This document shows, piece by piece, positions 48,534 to 57,898 of a DNA stretch of 64,000 bases. The stretch's first letter is position 1. The number at the start of each line of letters is the position of its first letter. Made by a program: the position numbers and the translations under genes. This DNA comes from Lapidilactobacillus luobeiensis (GTDB lineage Bacteria; Bacillota; Bacilli; Lactobacillales; Lactobacillaceae), in the NCBI RefSeq assembly GCF_024345205.1, contig NZ_BROC01000001.1:62001-126000 (forward strand), written 5' to 3'. A model generated the notes under the pieces. That model was not told the DNA's origin. It was given only the letters and a program-made list of their open reading frames with translations, and searched no databases.

Positions 48534-48573
48534 AAAAAAGATTCTCCTAAAAAGTGCAAGGAGAATCTTTTTT
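48534..48573. terminator. Bidirectional terminator
   Basis: AAAAAGATTCTCCT pairs with AGGAGAATCTTTTT around a short loop, with A-run and T-run on the two sides, between the kinase-like gene and the convergent DUF960 gene. The 175 bases before it hold no gene. Confidence 0.9.
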
Positions 48574-48585
48574 CGTTGGTCGCCA

Positions 48586-48903
48586 TTAATCTTGATCAAC
48601 ATCTGAGGGGAGTAAAATCGTCTGTGAACGGCCATCGTCATAAGCTAGGATCATTTCAGGATAGCTATTATGATAGGCTGCGGTCGTGTCAAAAGCGATT
48701 TGGTCACCGGTAGCTTCTGAATCAAAGGTGATCTGGACATTGTTTTGATCAGTGGCTTTGAGTTTGAAGTGAAGTAGATTCTGTAATGGAAAAACACCTT
48801 GCAGATCTTGATCGATGATCAACCAAAGCGCATCGATCAGTGTGTCAGGCAATTGACTAGCGACGGCGATTGTCGCAAAACGATTATCAGTAGCTTGGAA
48901 CAT
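48586..48903 (-). CDS. DUF960 family protein
   Basis: A 105-residue soluble protein. The pattern of an N-terminal FATIAVASQLPDTLIDALWLIID, a central LLHFKL strand and a C-terminal ILAYDDGRSQTILLPSD resembles the DUF960 family of small Firmicute proteins without known function. It lies head-to-tail with the ybaK-like gene, 36 bases downstream of it. Confidence 0.65.
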   Translation of the reverse strand: MFQATDNRFATIAVASQLPDTLIDALWLIIDQDLQGVFPLQNLLHFKLKATDQNNVQITFDSEATGDQIAFDTTAAYHNSYPEMILAYDDGRSQTILLPSDVDQD

Positions 48904-48939
48904 GGCTAGGACCTCTTCTCCTAAAAAAATGGTGTCTGT

Positions 48940-49431
48940 TTATTGGTTTAGTTCCTCAGTATCAACAGTTAGATCAGTGACCGTTGCGTGGACAAATGTG
49001 ATTAGATCTTGTGGGCGTAATTGGATCGAACGTCCTAACTTTCCTGCTGAGACAGTCATGGTCGGATGTTCTAGTGCTTCGGTATCGATGTAGATCGGAA
49101 AATGATGTTGCTCGTAGATCCCGATCGGTGTATTGGCACCATGAACATAGCCGGTTGTTTGCTCCAACTCTTTTTGTGGTAACATCCGTACGCGTTTATT
49201 CCCCGAGATCGTTGCCAGTTTTCGCTCATCGAGGTGTGCGCTGATCGGGATCACACCGACCAAGGGACCGGTCTTTTCACCGTGAAGGACCAGTGTTTTG
49301 TAGATCAATTGGGCGACATCGGCTTCGTGGGATTGACCCAGGGTGAATTCCAGTTGTTCATAGGGGATCTTGGCGCGATCAAGGATTTTTTCGACTAAAG
49401 TTTTTGGTAATTTATTCTTACGTTTACTCAT
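48940..49431 (-). CDS. ybaK: Cys-tRNA(Pro)/Cys-tRNA(Cys) deacylase YbaK/EbsC
   Basis: A 163-residue trans-editing factor that hydrolyses mischarged Cys-tRNA(Pro). Typical segments are KTLVEKILDRAKIPYE, a GPLVGVIPISAHLDERKLA region with the catalytic-site Lys, GYVHGANTPIG and the C-terminal SAGKLGRSIQL. Full length. First gene of a two-gene minus-strand unit with the DUF960 gene. Confidence 0.92.
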   Translation of the reverse strand: MSKRKNKLPKTLVEKILDRAKIPYEQLEFTLGQSHEADVAQLIYKTLVLHGEKTGPLVGVIPISAHLDERKLATISGNKRVRMLPQKELEQTTGYVHGANTPIGIYEQHHFPIYIDTEALEHPTMTVSAGKLGRSIQLRPQDLITFVHATVTDLTVDTEELNQ

Positions 49432-49497
49432 TTAGGCACCTTAATTCTAGCAATTTTATGGTGAGCTTACTATAATAATGACCAAGAGGTGAGAGAC

Positions 49498-49698
49498 ATG
49501 TTCGCTTTTAGAAAGAAGAAGCCAACGACGAGCAGTGAATTTGACTTTTCAAAATTGATGCATCAGGTACGCCAAGATCCACAGCACTTGGAACAGGTGC
49601 AAAATGATTTCAAGAAATACACCCGTACCTATCCAAAATCGCCGTCAACGAACCGACCTGTTTCTCATGGATCAGGATCTGATCAGCAAAAAACTTAG
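49498..49698 (+). CDS. Hypothetical protein, 66 residues
   Basis: A small, polar protein (MFAFRKKKPTTSSEFDFSKL) with a central helical part and a Ser/Pro-rich end. Not recognised. ATG 49498 follows AGAGGTGAG; a GTG at 49489 overlaps that site. Divergent from ybaK, followed by a strong hairpin. Confidence 0.6.
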   Translation: MFAFRKKKPTTSSEFDFSKLMHQVRQDPQHLEQVQNDFKKYTRTYPKSPSTNRPVSHGSGSDQQKT

Positions 49699-49700
49699 GA

Positions 49701-49735
49701 GAGACTGGGACAAAACATTGTTTTGTCCCAGTCTC
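49701..49735. terminator. Perfect 15-bp hairpin
   Basis: GAGACTGGGACAAAA / TTTTGTCCCAGTCTC with a five-base loop. The T-run after it is short, so it may act as a terminator for the 66-residue gene or be a dispersed palindrome. It starts 2 bases after that gene. Confidence 0.75.
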
Positions 49736-49843
49736 TTAGTTTTAATTGCCCTTTGTTGCTCATTTTTAATAAGCGTCTGGTTGTTTATTTTAAGCCAATC
49801 AGTGGTCAACCGCAACTGTTGACTGACAAGTTTTGCTGGCGGG

Positions 49844-50500
49844 TTATAGTTCCCAAGCCTTTGAGCTTAGTTCATCAATGGCTTGATCCAGTGCTTGGCC
49901 ACCATCAGAAACGGTGATCTCAAGTTGCTTCAATTCTGGCCGATGAACTAATTTTACCAGGAGATCAGCGACATTATCGCGGCTGACACTGGCAGATAGA
50001 TCACTGTGATGATCAAGATCGACTGCGCCTGAACCAACTTCATTAGTTAAGGCAACGGGGCGAATGATTACATAGTCAAGATCAGTGCGATGAGTCAACC
50101 ATTCATCGGCGTAGTGCTTAGCGATAAAGTAATCATGTAAGCTTCCTGACCACTTTTCGGGATGATTGGCATCAACAGAGCTAACCAAGAAGTACCGCTT
50201 GATCCCAGCTTTCTCTGTGGCATTCATTGTTTTGACCGCGCCATCAAGGTCGATCTTCAAGAGTTCACGACCAGCTGAGCCCGCGGTGAAGATCACAACA
50301 TCGTGGTGACTTAAAGTCGTGGCCATTTTTGCTTCTGACCAATTCAAATCAAAGGCGACATAATCAACGTTAGTTTGTTTCGAGACGGCTTGTGTTTCAG
50401 GATCACGCACACCAGCAGTGACTTGATCACCTTGTGCGGCTAATTTTTCAACAGTCCGTTGGCCGATTTGACCATGCGCACCAATTACAAATACTTTCAT
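49844..50500 (-). CDS. NAD(P)-binding atypical SDR-family protein
   Basis: A 218-residue Rossmann-fold protein of the NAD(P)H-binding/NmrA-like group. It has the glycine motif VIGAHGQIGQRTVEKL at the N-terminus, a VIFTAGSAG strand, VSSVDANHP and YVIIRPVALT. Such proteins are often flavin reductases or redox sensors; the substrate is unknown. Reading is from ATG 50500, preceded by GGAGGAATC on its strand. It runs toward the hairpin at 49701. Confidence 0.87.
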   Translation of the reverse strand: MKVFVIGAHGQIGQRTVEKLAAQGDQVTAGVRDPETQAVSKQTNVDYVAFDLNWSEAKMATTLSHHDVVIFTAGSAGRELLKIDLDGAVKTMNATEKAGIKRYFLVSSVDANHPEKWSGSLHDYFIAKHYADEWLTHRTDLDYVIIRPVALTNEVGSGAVDLDHHSDLSASVSRDNVADLLVKLVHRPELKQLEITVSDGGQALDQAIDELSSKAWEL

Positions 50501-50758
50501 ACCGATTCCTCCAATCTTTCACTGACTCTAGTCTAAGCTATAATGAGAAAATTGTTTAGTGATTACACCTAAGCAAGAGTCTAGTCGCGGCAAAATCGGC
50601 GACGATGGGCAAAGTAAAACGAGCTACGTTGATTCAACTGGTTTTTTGTGGTGACCCAAGGGTTTCTGTGTCATAATAGGAACAGTTAATAAAATGGTTG
50701 CACTACAAAGACGTTAATAAATTCAAAAATATTACCATCAGAAAAAGGAGTGGTAGCT

Positions 50759-51238
50759 ATGGATATTTTAAGTTACTTAGATGAACAGATCGAACAAAGT
50801 GATTTCCCTGGCGATCTGAATATCAATTGGGACAAGGAGATCCGCTCATTTGAGATCGAGATCTTGATGACTGGACAAACAAATGAACTGGAGATCGAGG
50901 ATCAAGAAGGTGATACTCAAGCGGAGGAAGTCAATTATGATGACGCGATCCTGATTTACGATGAGCAGAAAGTTGCTGGTCAGGATTACGCGGAGAATTA
51001 TTTGGCGACGATTCCTTTTGCTGGTCGTAAGGGGATCGAAAAGGCTGTACTACAAGGATTAGTAACTTATTTAACGACGCTGCTTGATGACGGGATGAAT
51101 GATTTTCTTGATTTTCTTGACCCTGATCTGGAGGTGGCTACTTTTCAATTGGCTTGGTCCACAACTGATTTTGAGGCGGCGGTAGCGGCGGCTCGGGCTA
51201 ATGGCGCGACTGGCTATTACAGCTATCCTAAATATTAA
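50759..51238 (+). CDS. DUF3013 family protein
   Basis: A 159-residue acidic protein (ILSYLDEQIEQSDFPGDLNINWDKE). The family is found in lactobacilli, often before prmA as here, and has no known function. Mid-protein is rich in Glu and Asp; the C-terminus is aromatic (YYSYPKY). ATG 50759 follows AAGGAG at 8 bases; the GTG at 50750 overlaps the site. It ends 11 bases before prmA, so likely co-transcribed with prmA and rsmE. Confidence 0.85.
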   Translation: MDILSYLDEQIEQSDFPGDLNINWDKEIRSFEIEILMTGQTNELEIEDQEGDTQAEEVNYDDAILIYDEQKVAGQDYAENYLATIPFAGRKGIEKAVLQGLVTYLTTLLDDGMNDFLDFLDPDLEVATFQLAWSTTDFEAAVAAARANGATGYYSYPKY

Positions 51239-51249
51239 GGAGTAAGACG

Positions 51250-52149
51250 ATGATCTGGGAACAAATTCGGGTGGATTGCGCGCCAGAGATGGTCGACTTG
51301 ATCGCGGATCAATTGATCGAGTTGGGTACTGGCGGCGTCCAGTGGTTGGATGACGAAACAACGACGGCACCGGGGAATGATCGCGCCGCGGTCCTGGCCT
51401 ATTTACCAGCGGCACAAGAATTGACTGATTTTCTTCAGAAGTTGGACCAGCGTTTGCAAAGTTTGCAAGACCAAGGCTTTTTAACAGTTGGGTGGCGTTT
51501 ATCCACGCGTCAGGTCGATGATCAAAAAGGAGCCTTGGCTTGGGAATCTTACTATCACGTTCAACATTTGACTCGATTCATTACGGTTGTCCCACAGTGG
51601 GAGGATCATCAGCCCACGACTAATGACGAGATCGTGATCCGCCTTGATCCCGGACGATCTTTTGGGACCGGCATGCACCCAACAACGCGGCTAGCGGTCA
51701 GCGCCTTAGAATTAAGTTTACGTCCGGGCCGATCCGTTTTTGATGTGGGAACTGGTTCGGGAATCTTAAGTTTAGTCGCTTGGCGGCTAGGAGCTAGCAC
51801 TATTCAGGCCACAGAACTGGATGAAAATGCTTTGGCGTTCACTGAAAAAAATCTACGCCTCAATCATGGTGAAGCGGCTATTAAATTGATGGCCGGTAGT
51901 TTATTGACGCCGGTCGAAGGGCGTGCTGACTTGATCATCGCCAATATGTTGCCAGAAGCGCTTTTGCCATTGATCCCACAATTGACTGGTCATTTACAGC
52001 CAGAGGGTCAGGTGATCTTGACGGGGATCATCAACACACAATTACCTAAGATCCAAAACGCGCTGACTCAGGCTGGCTTTGTGGTCGATCTGCTTTTACA
52101 GGCCGGTGACTGGTTCTGCCTCCGTTGTCAAAAGGAGGGAGAAAGCTGA
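51250..52149 (+). CDS. prmA: Ribosomal protein L11 methyltransferase
   Basis: A 299-residue SAM-dependent methyltransferase acting on ribosomal protein L11. It has the N-terminal substrate-binding half (WEQIRVDCAPEMVDLIADQL), then PGRSFGTGMHPTTRL, motif I VFDVGTGSGILSLVAWRLGA (about 159-178) and IIANMLPEAL. AAGGAGTAAG precedes the start. The stop overlaps the rsmE start by one base (TGATG). Confidence 0.96.
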   Translation: MIWEQIRVDCAPEMVDLIADQLIELGTGGVQWLDDETTTAPGNDRAAVLAYLPAAQELTDFLQKLDQRLQSLQDQGFLTVGWRLSTRQVDDQKGALAWESYYHVQHLTRFITVVPQWEDHQPTTNDEIVIRLDPGRSFGTGMHPTTRLAVSALELSLRPGRSVFDVGTGSGILSLVAWRLGASTIQATELDENALAFTEKNLRLNHGEAAIKLMAGSLLTPVEGRADLIIANMLPEALLPLIPQLTGHLQPEGQVILTGIINTQLPKIQNALTQAGFVVDLLLQAGDWFCLRCQKEGES

Positions 52150-52952
52150 TGCAGCTATTATTTGTTGAAGAAACGTTACAGCCGCAACAAACGCTGGTTA
52201 TAACGGGAACGGCTTTTCAGCATGTGATCAAAGTCTTACGTTTGAATGTGGGCGCGCCTTTGGAGATCGTTGGCTGTGACCAGCTCGGTTATGGGGCCAC
52301 GATCACGGCGATCGATCTCCAGCAAGCTAGCTTGACGGCGACGCTAGGGACAAAGCCGTTAGCGAATACAGAACTACCAGTGCAAGCGACGATCATCTGT
52401 GGTCTTCCCAAGGGGGAAAAGGCCAAATTGATCGTCCAAAAGGCCACCGAGTTAGGTGCGGCAACGATTGTTTTCTTTCCGAGTCAGCGTGCGGTGATGC
52501 GTTGGAAGAAAGAGCAGGTCGCCAAAAAAATCGCGCATTTACAGCAGATCGCGTTAAGCGCTGCGGAGCAGTCGCACCGTCGTCAAGTCCCTCAGGTGGC
52601 CTACTGGTCCTCCCTGCATGATTTACCAAGTGCTGGTCTGAATCTAGTGGCCTATGAAGAAGTCGTTAAGAACGGGCAAAAAAACTTGGCTTTAGCCCAA
52701 CGATTTCAGGAACTGCGGCAGACATTAGTGGATCCAGTGCTACAAGTGGCAGATCCAATGCTGAACAAACCAGCAATCCGGATGATCTTTGGCCCTGAAG
52801 GTGGTTTGGCGCCAGAAGAAATGGATCTCCTAGCCGAGCAGGGTGTTCGCACAGTGGGACTTGGCCCGCGGATCCTGCGGACAGAGACAGCACCACTTTA
52901 TTTTCTGAGCAGTTTAAGCTATGCTATTGAGGTCGAGTCATTGTCGCAGTAA
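52149..52952 (+). CDS. rsmE: 16S rRNA m3U1498 methyltransferase
   Basis: A 267-residue SPOUT-class methyltransferase. An N-terminal PUA-like part (MQLLFVEETLQPQQTLVITG) is followed by the SPOUT domain with KGEKAKLIVQKATELGA, SERSVMRW-like sequence (SQRAVMRWKKEQ), and the knot motif FGPEGGLAPEEM with LGPRILRTETA. ATG 52149 is chosen because it overlaps the prmA stop and starts the family N-terminus; the frame extends 8 codons upstream. Confidence 0.96.
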   Translation: MQLLFVEETLQPQQTLVITGTAFQHVIKVLRLNVGAPLEIVGCDQLGYGATITAIDLQQASLTATLGTKPLANTELPVQATIICGLPKGEKAKLIVQKATELGAATIVFFPSQRAVMRWKKEQVAKKIAHLQQIALSAAEQSHRRQVPQVAYWSSLHDLPSAGLNLVAYEEVVKNGQKNLALAQRFQELRQTLVDPVLQVADPMLNKPAIRMIFGPEGGLAPEEMDLLAEQGVRTVGLGPRILRTETAPLYFLSSLSYAIEVESLSQ

Positions 52953-53009
52953 AGTTATTCGACCGGCTTTATTTGAATTTAGTTTTTGTTTGAATCTAAA
53001 TGAATAGGA

Positions 53010-53360
53010 ATGATTGTTGAACCGATGACAAAAATAAAGAAAGTCTTGCCGAAACCTATTTTGATTTTTCTATTAGTGGCTTTGGTCGTGTGTTTTCCCT
53101 TGCCACTATTGACCAGTTGGTTACATATTTCGACAGTCCAGCGTATTATTAGTTTATTTCTGATCTTGGACCCGTTGATCGTGATCATCAGTTCGATCAT
53201 GATCAAGCGTCAACACTGGTCCGCTTGGTGGCTATTGGCGTTTCCAGCAATTTTCGCCTTAAGTGTTTGGTGGCGGTTTGCGCAGTATAATTATTGGTTG
53301 GTAGGGATGTATCTGTTATTAGCGGTGATCATTTATTTGGCGACACCACGGAAATCTTGA
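53010..53360 (+). CDS. Hypothetical membrane protein with four transmembrane segments
   Basis: A 116-residue (or 111 from ATG 53025) hydrophobic protein with helices near 17-35, 45-64, 69-87 and 92-110. Not recognised. Neither start has a clear ribosome binding site. It lies between rsmE and relA without a strong terminator. Confidence 0.55.
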   Translation: MIVEPMTKIKKVLPKPILIFLLVALVVCFPLPLLTSWLHISTVQRIISLFLILDPLIVIISSIMIKRQHWSAWWLLAFPAIFALSVWWRFAQYNYWLVGMYLLLAVIIYLATPRKS

Positions 53361-53462
53361 TCAAAAGCGTTTGTTTTTTTAAGACTATTTGCGCTCACTG
53401 GGTCAGGCGGATTTTTTAGAATAAAGAATATGAATATTTGATTAAAATTGGGGATGATGGCG

Positions 53463-55685
53463 GTGTCAAAAGAACGTGTCTTGACTCAAGATGAAGTCAT
53501 GGAACTTTGCCGAGAATATATGAATCAAGATCATCTCGCTTTTGTGCAAAAAGCCTATGATTTTGCGGCATATGTCCATCGGGAACAAAAGCGACAATCA
53601 GGCGAACCATATATTATTCACCCGATCCAAGTTGCCGGGATCTTAGCAGAATTACATATGGATCCAGAGACCGTGGCCTCTGGCTATTTGCATGATGTAG
53701 TGGAGGATACCAATGTGACCCTCGGAGATGTTGAGGAGCTTTTTGGTAAGGATGTGGCGATCATCGTTGATGGGGTCACCAAGTTAGGCAAGATCAAATA
53801 TAAGTCGCATCAAGAACAATTAGCCGAGAATCACCGAAAAATGTTGCTGGCCATGGCGAAGGATCTGCGGGTGATCATGGTCAAACTGGCCGATCGCTTA
53901 AACAACATGCGCACATTGCAACATCTGCGTCCAGACAAACAACGGCGGATCGCTGATGAAACATTGGAGATTTATGCCCCTTTGGCTGATCGTTTAGGGA
54001 TCAGTCGGATCAAGTGGGAATTGGAGGATATCTCGCTCCATTACTTGAATCCGCAACAATACTATCGCATCGTCCATCTGATGAACTCTAAACGCGGTGA
54101 GCGCGAAAGTTACATTTCAGAAGCCATTGGTGAGATCAAGGCTGCTTTGAGCGAATTGAACGTTAAGTATGAGATCTATGGCCGTCCCAAACACATTTAT
54201 TCTATTTATAAAAAAATGCGCGATCAGCACAAGCAATTCAATGAACTTTATGACTTGTTGGCGATCCGGGTAGTGGTCGATTCGATCAAAGACTGTTATG
54301 CGGTTTTGGGCGCGATCCACACCAAGTGGAAACCATTGCCCGGCCGTTTCAAGGATTATATCGCGATGCCCAAAGCCAATGGCTACCAATCCCTGCACAC
54401 GACCGTGATCGGTCCTCAAGGGAAGCCGCTGGAAGTGCAGATCCGGACGCAAGAGATGCATCAAGTGGCTGAATATGGTGTGGCCGCACACTGGGCTTAT
54501 AAAGAAGGCGTCAAAGATGAGGTCCATCTTGACGTTACCGGTCAGAAACTGGATATTTTCCGGGAGATCCTTGAGATCCAAGACGAGTCGGAAGACGCCA
54601 AAGACTTCATGGAAAGTGTCAAAGGGGATATTTTCAGTGATCGGGTCTATGTTTTCACGCCCCGTGGCGATGTTTATGAGTTGCCTAAAGGCTCAGTGCC
54701 GATCGATTTCGCTTATTTGGTCCATACAGAAGTCGGGAATCACACCGTAGGCGCCAAGGTCAATGGCAAGATCGTGCCATTGAATTATCAAATGAAAAAC
54801 GGCGATATCGTCGAAATGTTGACGTCAACTTCTGCCGCTCCCAGTAAAGATTGGGCGACGATCGCGTTTACTAGTCGCGCCCGTAATAAGATCCGCCGCT
54901 TTTATAAGCAAAAAGAAAAAGATGTCAATATCGATCGTGGCCGTGAATTGTTAGAGAAACAGTTACAGGATCTGGGTTATCCGGCTAAGCAATTTTTGGA
55001 TAAGGAACATATGAGTCAGGCGCTGGCGCGTTTTAACTTCAACACTGATGAGGAACTGTTAGGCGCCGTCGGTTATGGTGAGATCTCGGCGCAAGTCGTC
55101 GCCAATCGTCTGACCGAAAAAGAACGTAAAGAAAAAGAAGAAGAGTTACAGAAGCAACAGGCAGAAGAGATCTTATCCACACCTAAAACGCCGGCGAAGC
55201 CAAAAGATGGTCCGGAAAAACTGAAGATCCAACATGAAGGTGGCGTGGTGATCCAAGGGGTCAATAACCTGTTGATCCGTTTAGCCAAATGTTGTAACCC
55301 AGTGCCGGGGGACCCCATCGTTGGTTATGTGACAAAGGGGCGTGGCGTGACAATCCATCGCGCTGACTGTCCAAATATCCTCAATGAAAAAGATGCGATG
55401 CGTTTGATCGAAGTCGAGTGGGATGAAGTCGATGATACAACGCAATCTTATCTGGCGAATTTGGAGATCTTCGGCTACAATCGTAGCGGTTTATTGAACG
55501 AAGTGTTGCAGACCTTAAATTCTCAAAGCAAGAATCTCAACAATGTCAATGGGCGTGTCGATCATAATAAGATGGCCAATATTTATGTCACTGTTGGTGT
55601 GCGCAATGCCCAACATCTAGAAAGGATCATTGATAGTCTCAAGAATATCCCTGATGTTTATGAGGTGAAACGGGCCAAAGGTTAG
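53463..55685 (+). CDS. relA: Bifunctional (p)ppGpp synthetase/hydrolase (Rel/RSH)
   Basis: Makes and degrades the stringent-response alarmone. About 740 residues. The HD hydrolase domain is intact (GYLHDVVEDT, KLADRLNNMRT); the synthetase domain has YGRPKHIYSIYKKM, FKDYIAMPKANGYQSLHTTV and QIRTQEMHQVAEYGVAAHWAYKEG, cut here to shorter pieces in my reading. A TGS domain (VYVFTPRGDVYELPKGS), a linker with KQQAEEI and a C-terminal ACT domain follow. GTG 53463 (MSKERVLTQDEV) is chosen because a GGGG site lies 9 bases before it; ATG 53454 or 53457 are alternatives. Confidence 0.95.
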   Translation: MSKERVLTQDEVMELCREYMNQDHLAFVQKAYDFAAYVHREQKRQSGEPYIIHPIQVAGILAELHMDPETVASGYLHDVVEDTNVTLGDVEELFGKDVAIIVDGVTKLGKIKYKSHQEQLAENHRKMLLAMAKDLRVIMVKLADRLNNMRTLQHLRPDKQRRIADETLEIYAPLADRLGISRIKWELEDISLHYLNPQQYYRIVHLMNSKRGERESYISEAIGEIKAALSELNVKYEIYGRPKHIYSIYKKMRDQHKQFNELYDLLAIRVVVDSIKDCYAVLGAIHTKWKPLPGRFKDYIAMPKANGYQSLHTTVIGPQGKPLEVQIRTQEMHQVAEYGVAAHWAYKEGVKDEVHLDVTGQKLDIFREILEIQDESEDAKDFMESVKGDIFSDRVYVFTPRGDVYELPKGSVPIDFAYLVHTEVGNHTVGAKVNGKIVPLNYQMKNGDIVEMLTSTSAAPSKDWATIAFTSRARNKIRRFYKQKEKDVNIDRGRELLEKQLQDLGYPAKQFLDKEHMSQALARFNFNTDEELLGAVGYGEISAQVVANRLTEKERKEKEEELQKQQAEEILSTPKTPAKPKDGPEKLKIQHEGGVVIQGVNNLLIRLAKCCNPVPGDPIVGYVTKGRGVTIHRADCPNILNEKDAMRLIEVEWDEVDDTTQSYLANLEIFGYNRSGLLNEVLQTLNSQSKNLNNVNGRVDHNKMANIYVTVGVRNAQHLERIIDSLKNIPDVYEVKRAKG

Positions 55686-55691
55686 TTTCGC

Positions 55692-55737
55692 AAAAAGTCG
55701 CCGACAGATATCTTTTGATCTGGGTAGGCGCTTTTTT
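55692..55737 (+). terminator. Terminator after relA
   Basis: AAAAAGTCGCC pairs with GGCGCTTTTTT across a 24-base loop, directly after the relA stop. Stem has one mismatch. Confidence 0.65.
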
Positions 55738-55869
55738 CGTTAGGCGGCGTGGGATCCTTGAAACTGAAAGTCAGTTTGTGATCGTTTGTTGGAACAAAGT
55801 CAGGATCAGCTTATTAGTAATACGATTTTAAATAAAAATAGATTTAAGCAAATCGGATAGGAGTCTTTT

Positions 55870-56319
55870 ATGCGGGTAACGTTACAGCGGGTCAAATCAG
55901 CTAGTGTTAGTGTTGCGGGAACAACGGTCGGTCAGATCAAACAGGGGTTGGTCTTGTTTGTCGGGATCGCCCCAGAAGATACGACGCAAGAACTTACAAA
56001 AATGGCTAATAAGATCGCCAAGTTACGGATTTTTGAAGATGATCAACAAAAAATGAATCTGAATCTGCAACAAGTCGGCGGAGAGATCCTGTCGATCTCA
56101 CAATTCACCCTTTACGCGGATACGCGCAAAGGAAATCGACCGAGCTTCACTGCCGCCGCCAAACCGGATCAAGCTGAGGCCGGCTACTTGGCCTTCAACG
56201 CGCTGTTGGCGGATTTGCTGCAGCAGCCGATCCCTACCGGTGAATTCGGCGCGGACATGACCGTGACCGTGGTGAATGATGGGCCGGTGACGATCAATCT
56301 GGAGGTGGCCCATGATTAA
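55870..56319 (+). CDS. dtd: D-aminoacyl-tRNA deacylase
   Basis: A 149-residue proofreading enzyme releasing D-amino acids from tRNA. It has the start MRVTLQRVKSASVSV, the LRIFED segment, SQFTLYADTRKGNRPSF with the active-site Thr/Ser environment, and the NDGPVTINLE end. Position just after relA is the standard Firmicute arrangement. It overlaps the next gene by 8 bases. Confidence 0.96.
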   Translation: MRVTLQRVKSASVSVAGTTVGQIKQGLVLFVGIAPEDTTQELTKMANKIAKLRIFEDDQQKMNLNLQQVGGEILSISQFTLYADTRKGNRPSFTAAAKPDQAEAGYLAFNALLADLLQQPIPTGEFGADMTVTVVNDGPVTINLEVAHD

Positions 56320-56947
56320 GAATTTGATTTGGGATTATGACGGCACCTTATATGATACCTATCCCAAAATGTTGCTTTGTTTGCGGCAAGCCTTGGCAGA
56401 TTTTGGCCAAACCAGCTTGGACCAAGACGAATTGTATCGTTTGATCAAAATCAAGTCGATTCGTTTCGCCTTGACCTATTATCAACAGGTCTATGGTTTG
56501 GATCGTACTCAGGTCGAACAACGGTTTCAATTTTACCTGACGCGGCCCGAGGCACCCAGCGTGAAGCCTTTTCAGGGCGTCGCAGAAGTTTTGGCTCAAG
56601 TAGTGGCCAGTGGTGGGGTCAACTTGTTGGAGACTCATAATAACCAAGGCGCGATCGCGCAAATGCGGCAAGATGGGCTTTGGCAATATTTTGCCGGTGG
56701 GGTCACCGCTGATGATGATTTTCCCCGAAAGCCAGACCCTAGTGGGGTCAACGCCTTGGTGACAAAATTTAACTTAGCTCCCCAAAAGACCGCAATGGTC
56801 GGCGATCGCCGGCTGGACATCGAAGCAGGTGAACGGGCTGGGATCCAGACGATCTATTTTGATCCGGATCTTTTTGCGGACGCGCCGATGGCAACTTACA
56901 CCGTCGATCAAATCGTGGCGATCGTGCCGTTGTTGAAGGTAGACTGA
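56312..56947 (+). CDS. HAD-superfamily hydrolase
   Basis: A 211-residue phosphatase-like protein with HAD motif I WDYDGTLYDTYP (nucleophile Asp and acid/base Asp), a helical cap, the Lys-containing PRKPDPSG and motif IV MVGDRRLDIEAG. It is close to phosphoglycolate-phosphatase-like HADs; the substrate is unknown. It starts inside dtd, suggesting coupling. Confidence 0.88.
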   Translation: MIKNLIWDYDGTLYDTYPKMLLCLRQALADFGQTSLDQDELYRLIKIKSIRFALTYYQQVYGLDRTQVEQRFQFYLTRPEAPSVKPFQGVAEVLAQVVASGGVNLLETHNNQGAIAQMRQDGLWQYFAGGVTADDDFPRKPDPSGVNALVTKFNLAPQKTAMVGDRRLDIEAGERAGIQTIYFDPDLFADAPMATYTVDQIVAIVPLLKVD

Positions 56948-57063
56948 GCTGGGAAATTTTTGAGCTAGTCAGAAAATAATGGCTGAATCTTTTTTTGAAT
57001 TCTAATTTTGAATTCTGATCTGGCGAAACCAGCCGATTCCGTAGTTAATGGGAGGTCTGTATA

Positions 57064-57666
57064 TTGAAATTTTCAGAAGAAATGGATCAATATCTGACTC
57101 AGAAGCGACTAAGCCCAGTTAAAGCCTCAGTACATTATGGGGATTTGTCGAGGTTAACGATGGCCAAGTCACAGGCACAGTTACCACCTGTTCCGGTTGA
57201 AGTGATTATCAAGTTGATCAATGAGTTCTTGGAAAAAATCGAGATGCCAGAAGTCGCCCACCCAATAATGACTGATTTCAAAGTTGATCCAGCCACTAAG
57301 ATTGTTGAGCTGGACTATGAGGCAATAAAACGGAACAATGATTTGAATACTGTTAATCACATCGTCTGGCTTAAATTCACGATGGATAAGTTCCTCGGCG
57401 TTGTCGCTTCGGGAAATGATTGCAATTTCGATATACCACCCGATCCTGCTCATTACAATGATCCAGGTCGGCGATCCAAATGGAAATATACCACTTCTGG
57501 TATCTTGATCGATCAGCTAGAAAAGAAGTGGGATGAGAGTCTGCTCTTGGTCTTTCCGTTACCCGGAATAACCGATCAAGCGAAATCCGATATCGAGCGC
57601 GGGGTTGGCCAGTACTTATTGAAACATGATGTCCCTATCCTAGATTATTATTCACATCTTTTTTGA
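57064..57666 (+). CDS. Hypothetical protein, 200 residues
   Basis: Not recognised. A soluble alpha/beta protein with no signal peptide. Noticeable parts are PVPVEVIIKLINEFLEKIEMP, an acidic DFKVDPATKIVELDYEAIKRN, and LLLVFPLPGITDQAKSDIERGVGQYLL. The TTG at 57064 lies 8 bases after GGGAGG. The repeated phrase of an amphipathic helix and charged strand gives no clue to function. Confidence 0.65.
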   Translation: MKFSEEMDQYLTQKRLSPVKASVHYGDLSRLTMAKSQAQLPPVPVEVIIKLINEFLEKIEMPEVAHPIMTDFKVDPATKIVELDYEAIKRNNDLNTVNHIVWLKFTMDKFLGVVASGNDCNFDIPPDPAHYNDPGRRSKWKYTTSGILIDQLEKKWDESLLLVFPLPGITDQAKSDIERGVGQYLLKHDVPILDYYSHLF

Positions 57667-57771
57667 TTGAAATCGAAAGACGGAGGCCAATGACTGATTT
57701 TTTTCGTTTTTTGGGGGAGTCAGCCCTAATTCTTCGAACTTGAGTGGATTCGGATTTCTTACTTAATAGTA

Positions 57772-57812
57772 AAACAAAGGTGCTCATCAATTTGATGGGA
57801 CACCTTTGTTTA
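57772..57812. terminator. Bidirectional terminator
   Basis: AAACAAAGGTG / CACCTTTGTTT with an inner CATCAA / TTGATG, between the 200-residue gene and the convergent amidase. Confidence 0.88.
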
Positions 57813-57898
57813 TATTGCGGTTAAATTTGATTTTATCCGGTTAAGCAGTCAATTCGAGGCTGCAAAACTTGGCTGCCATTGCCACGGGCATCAAGGAA

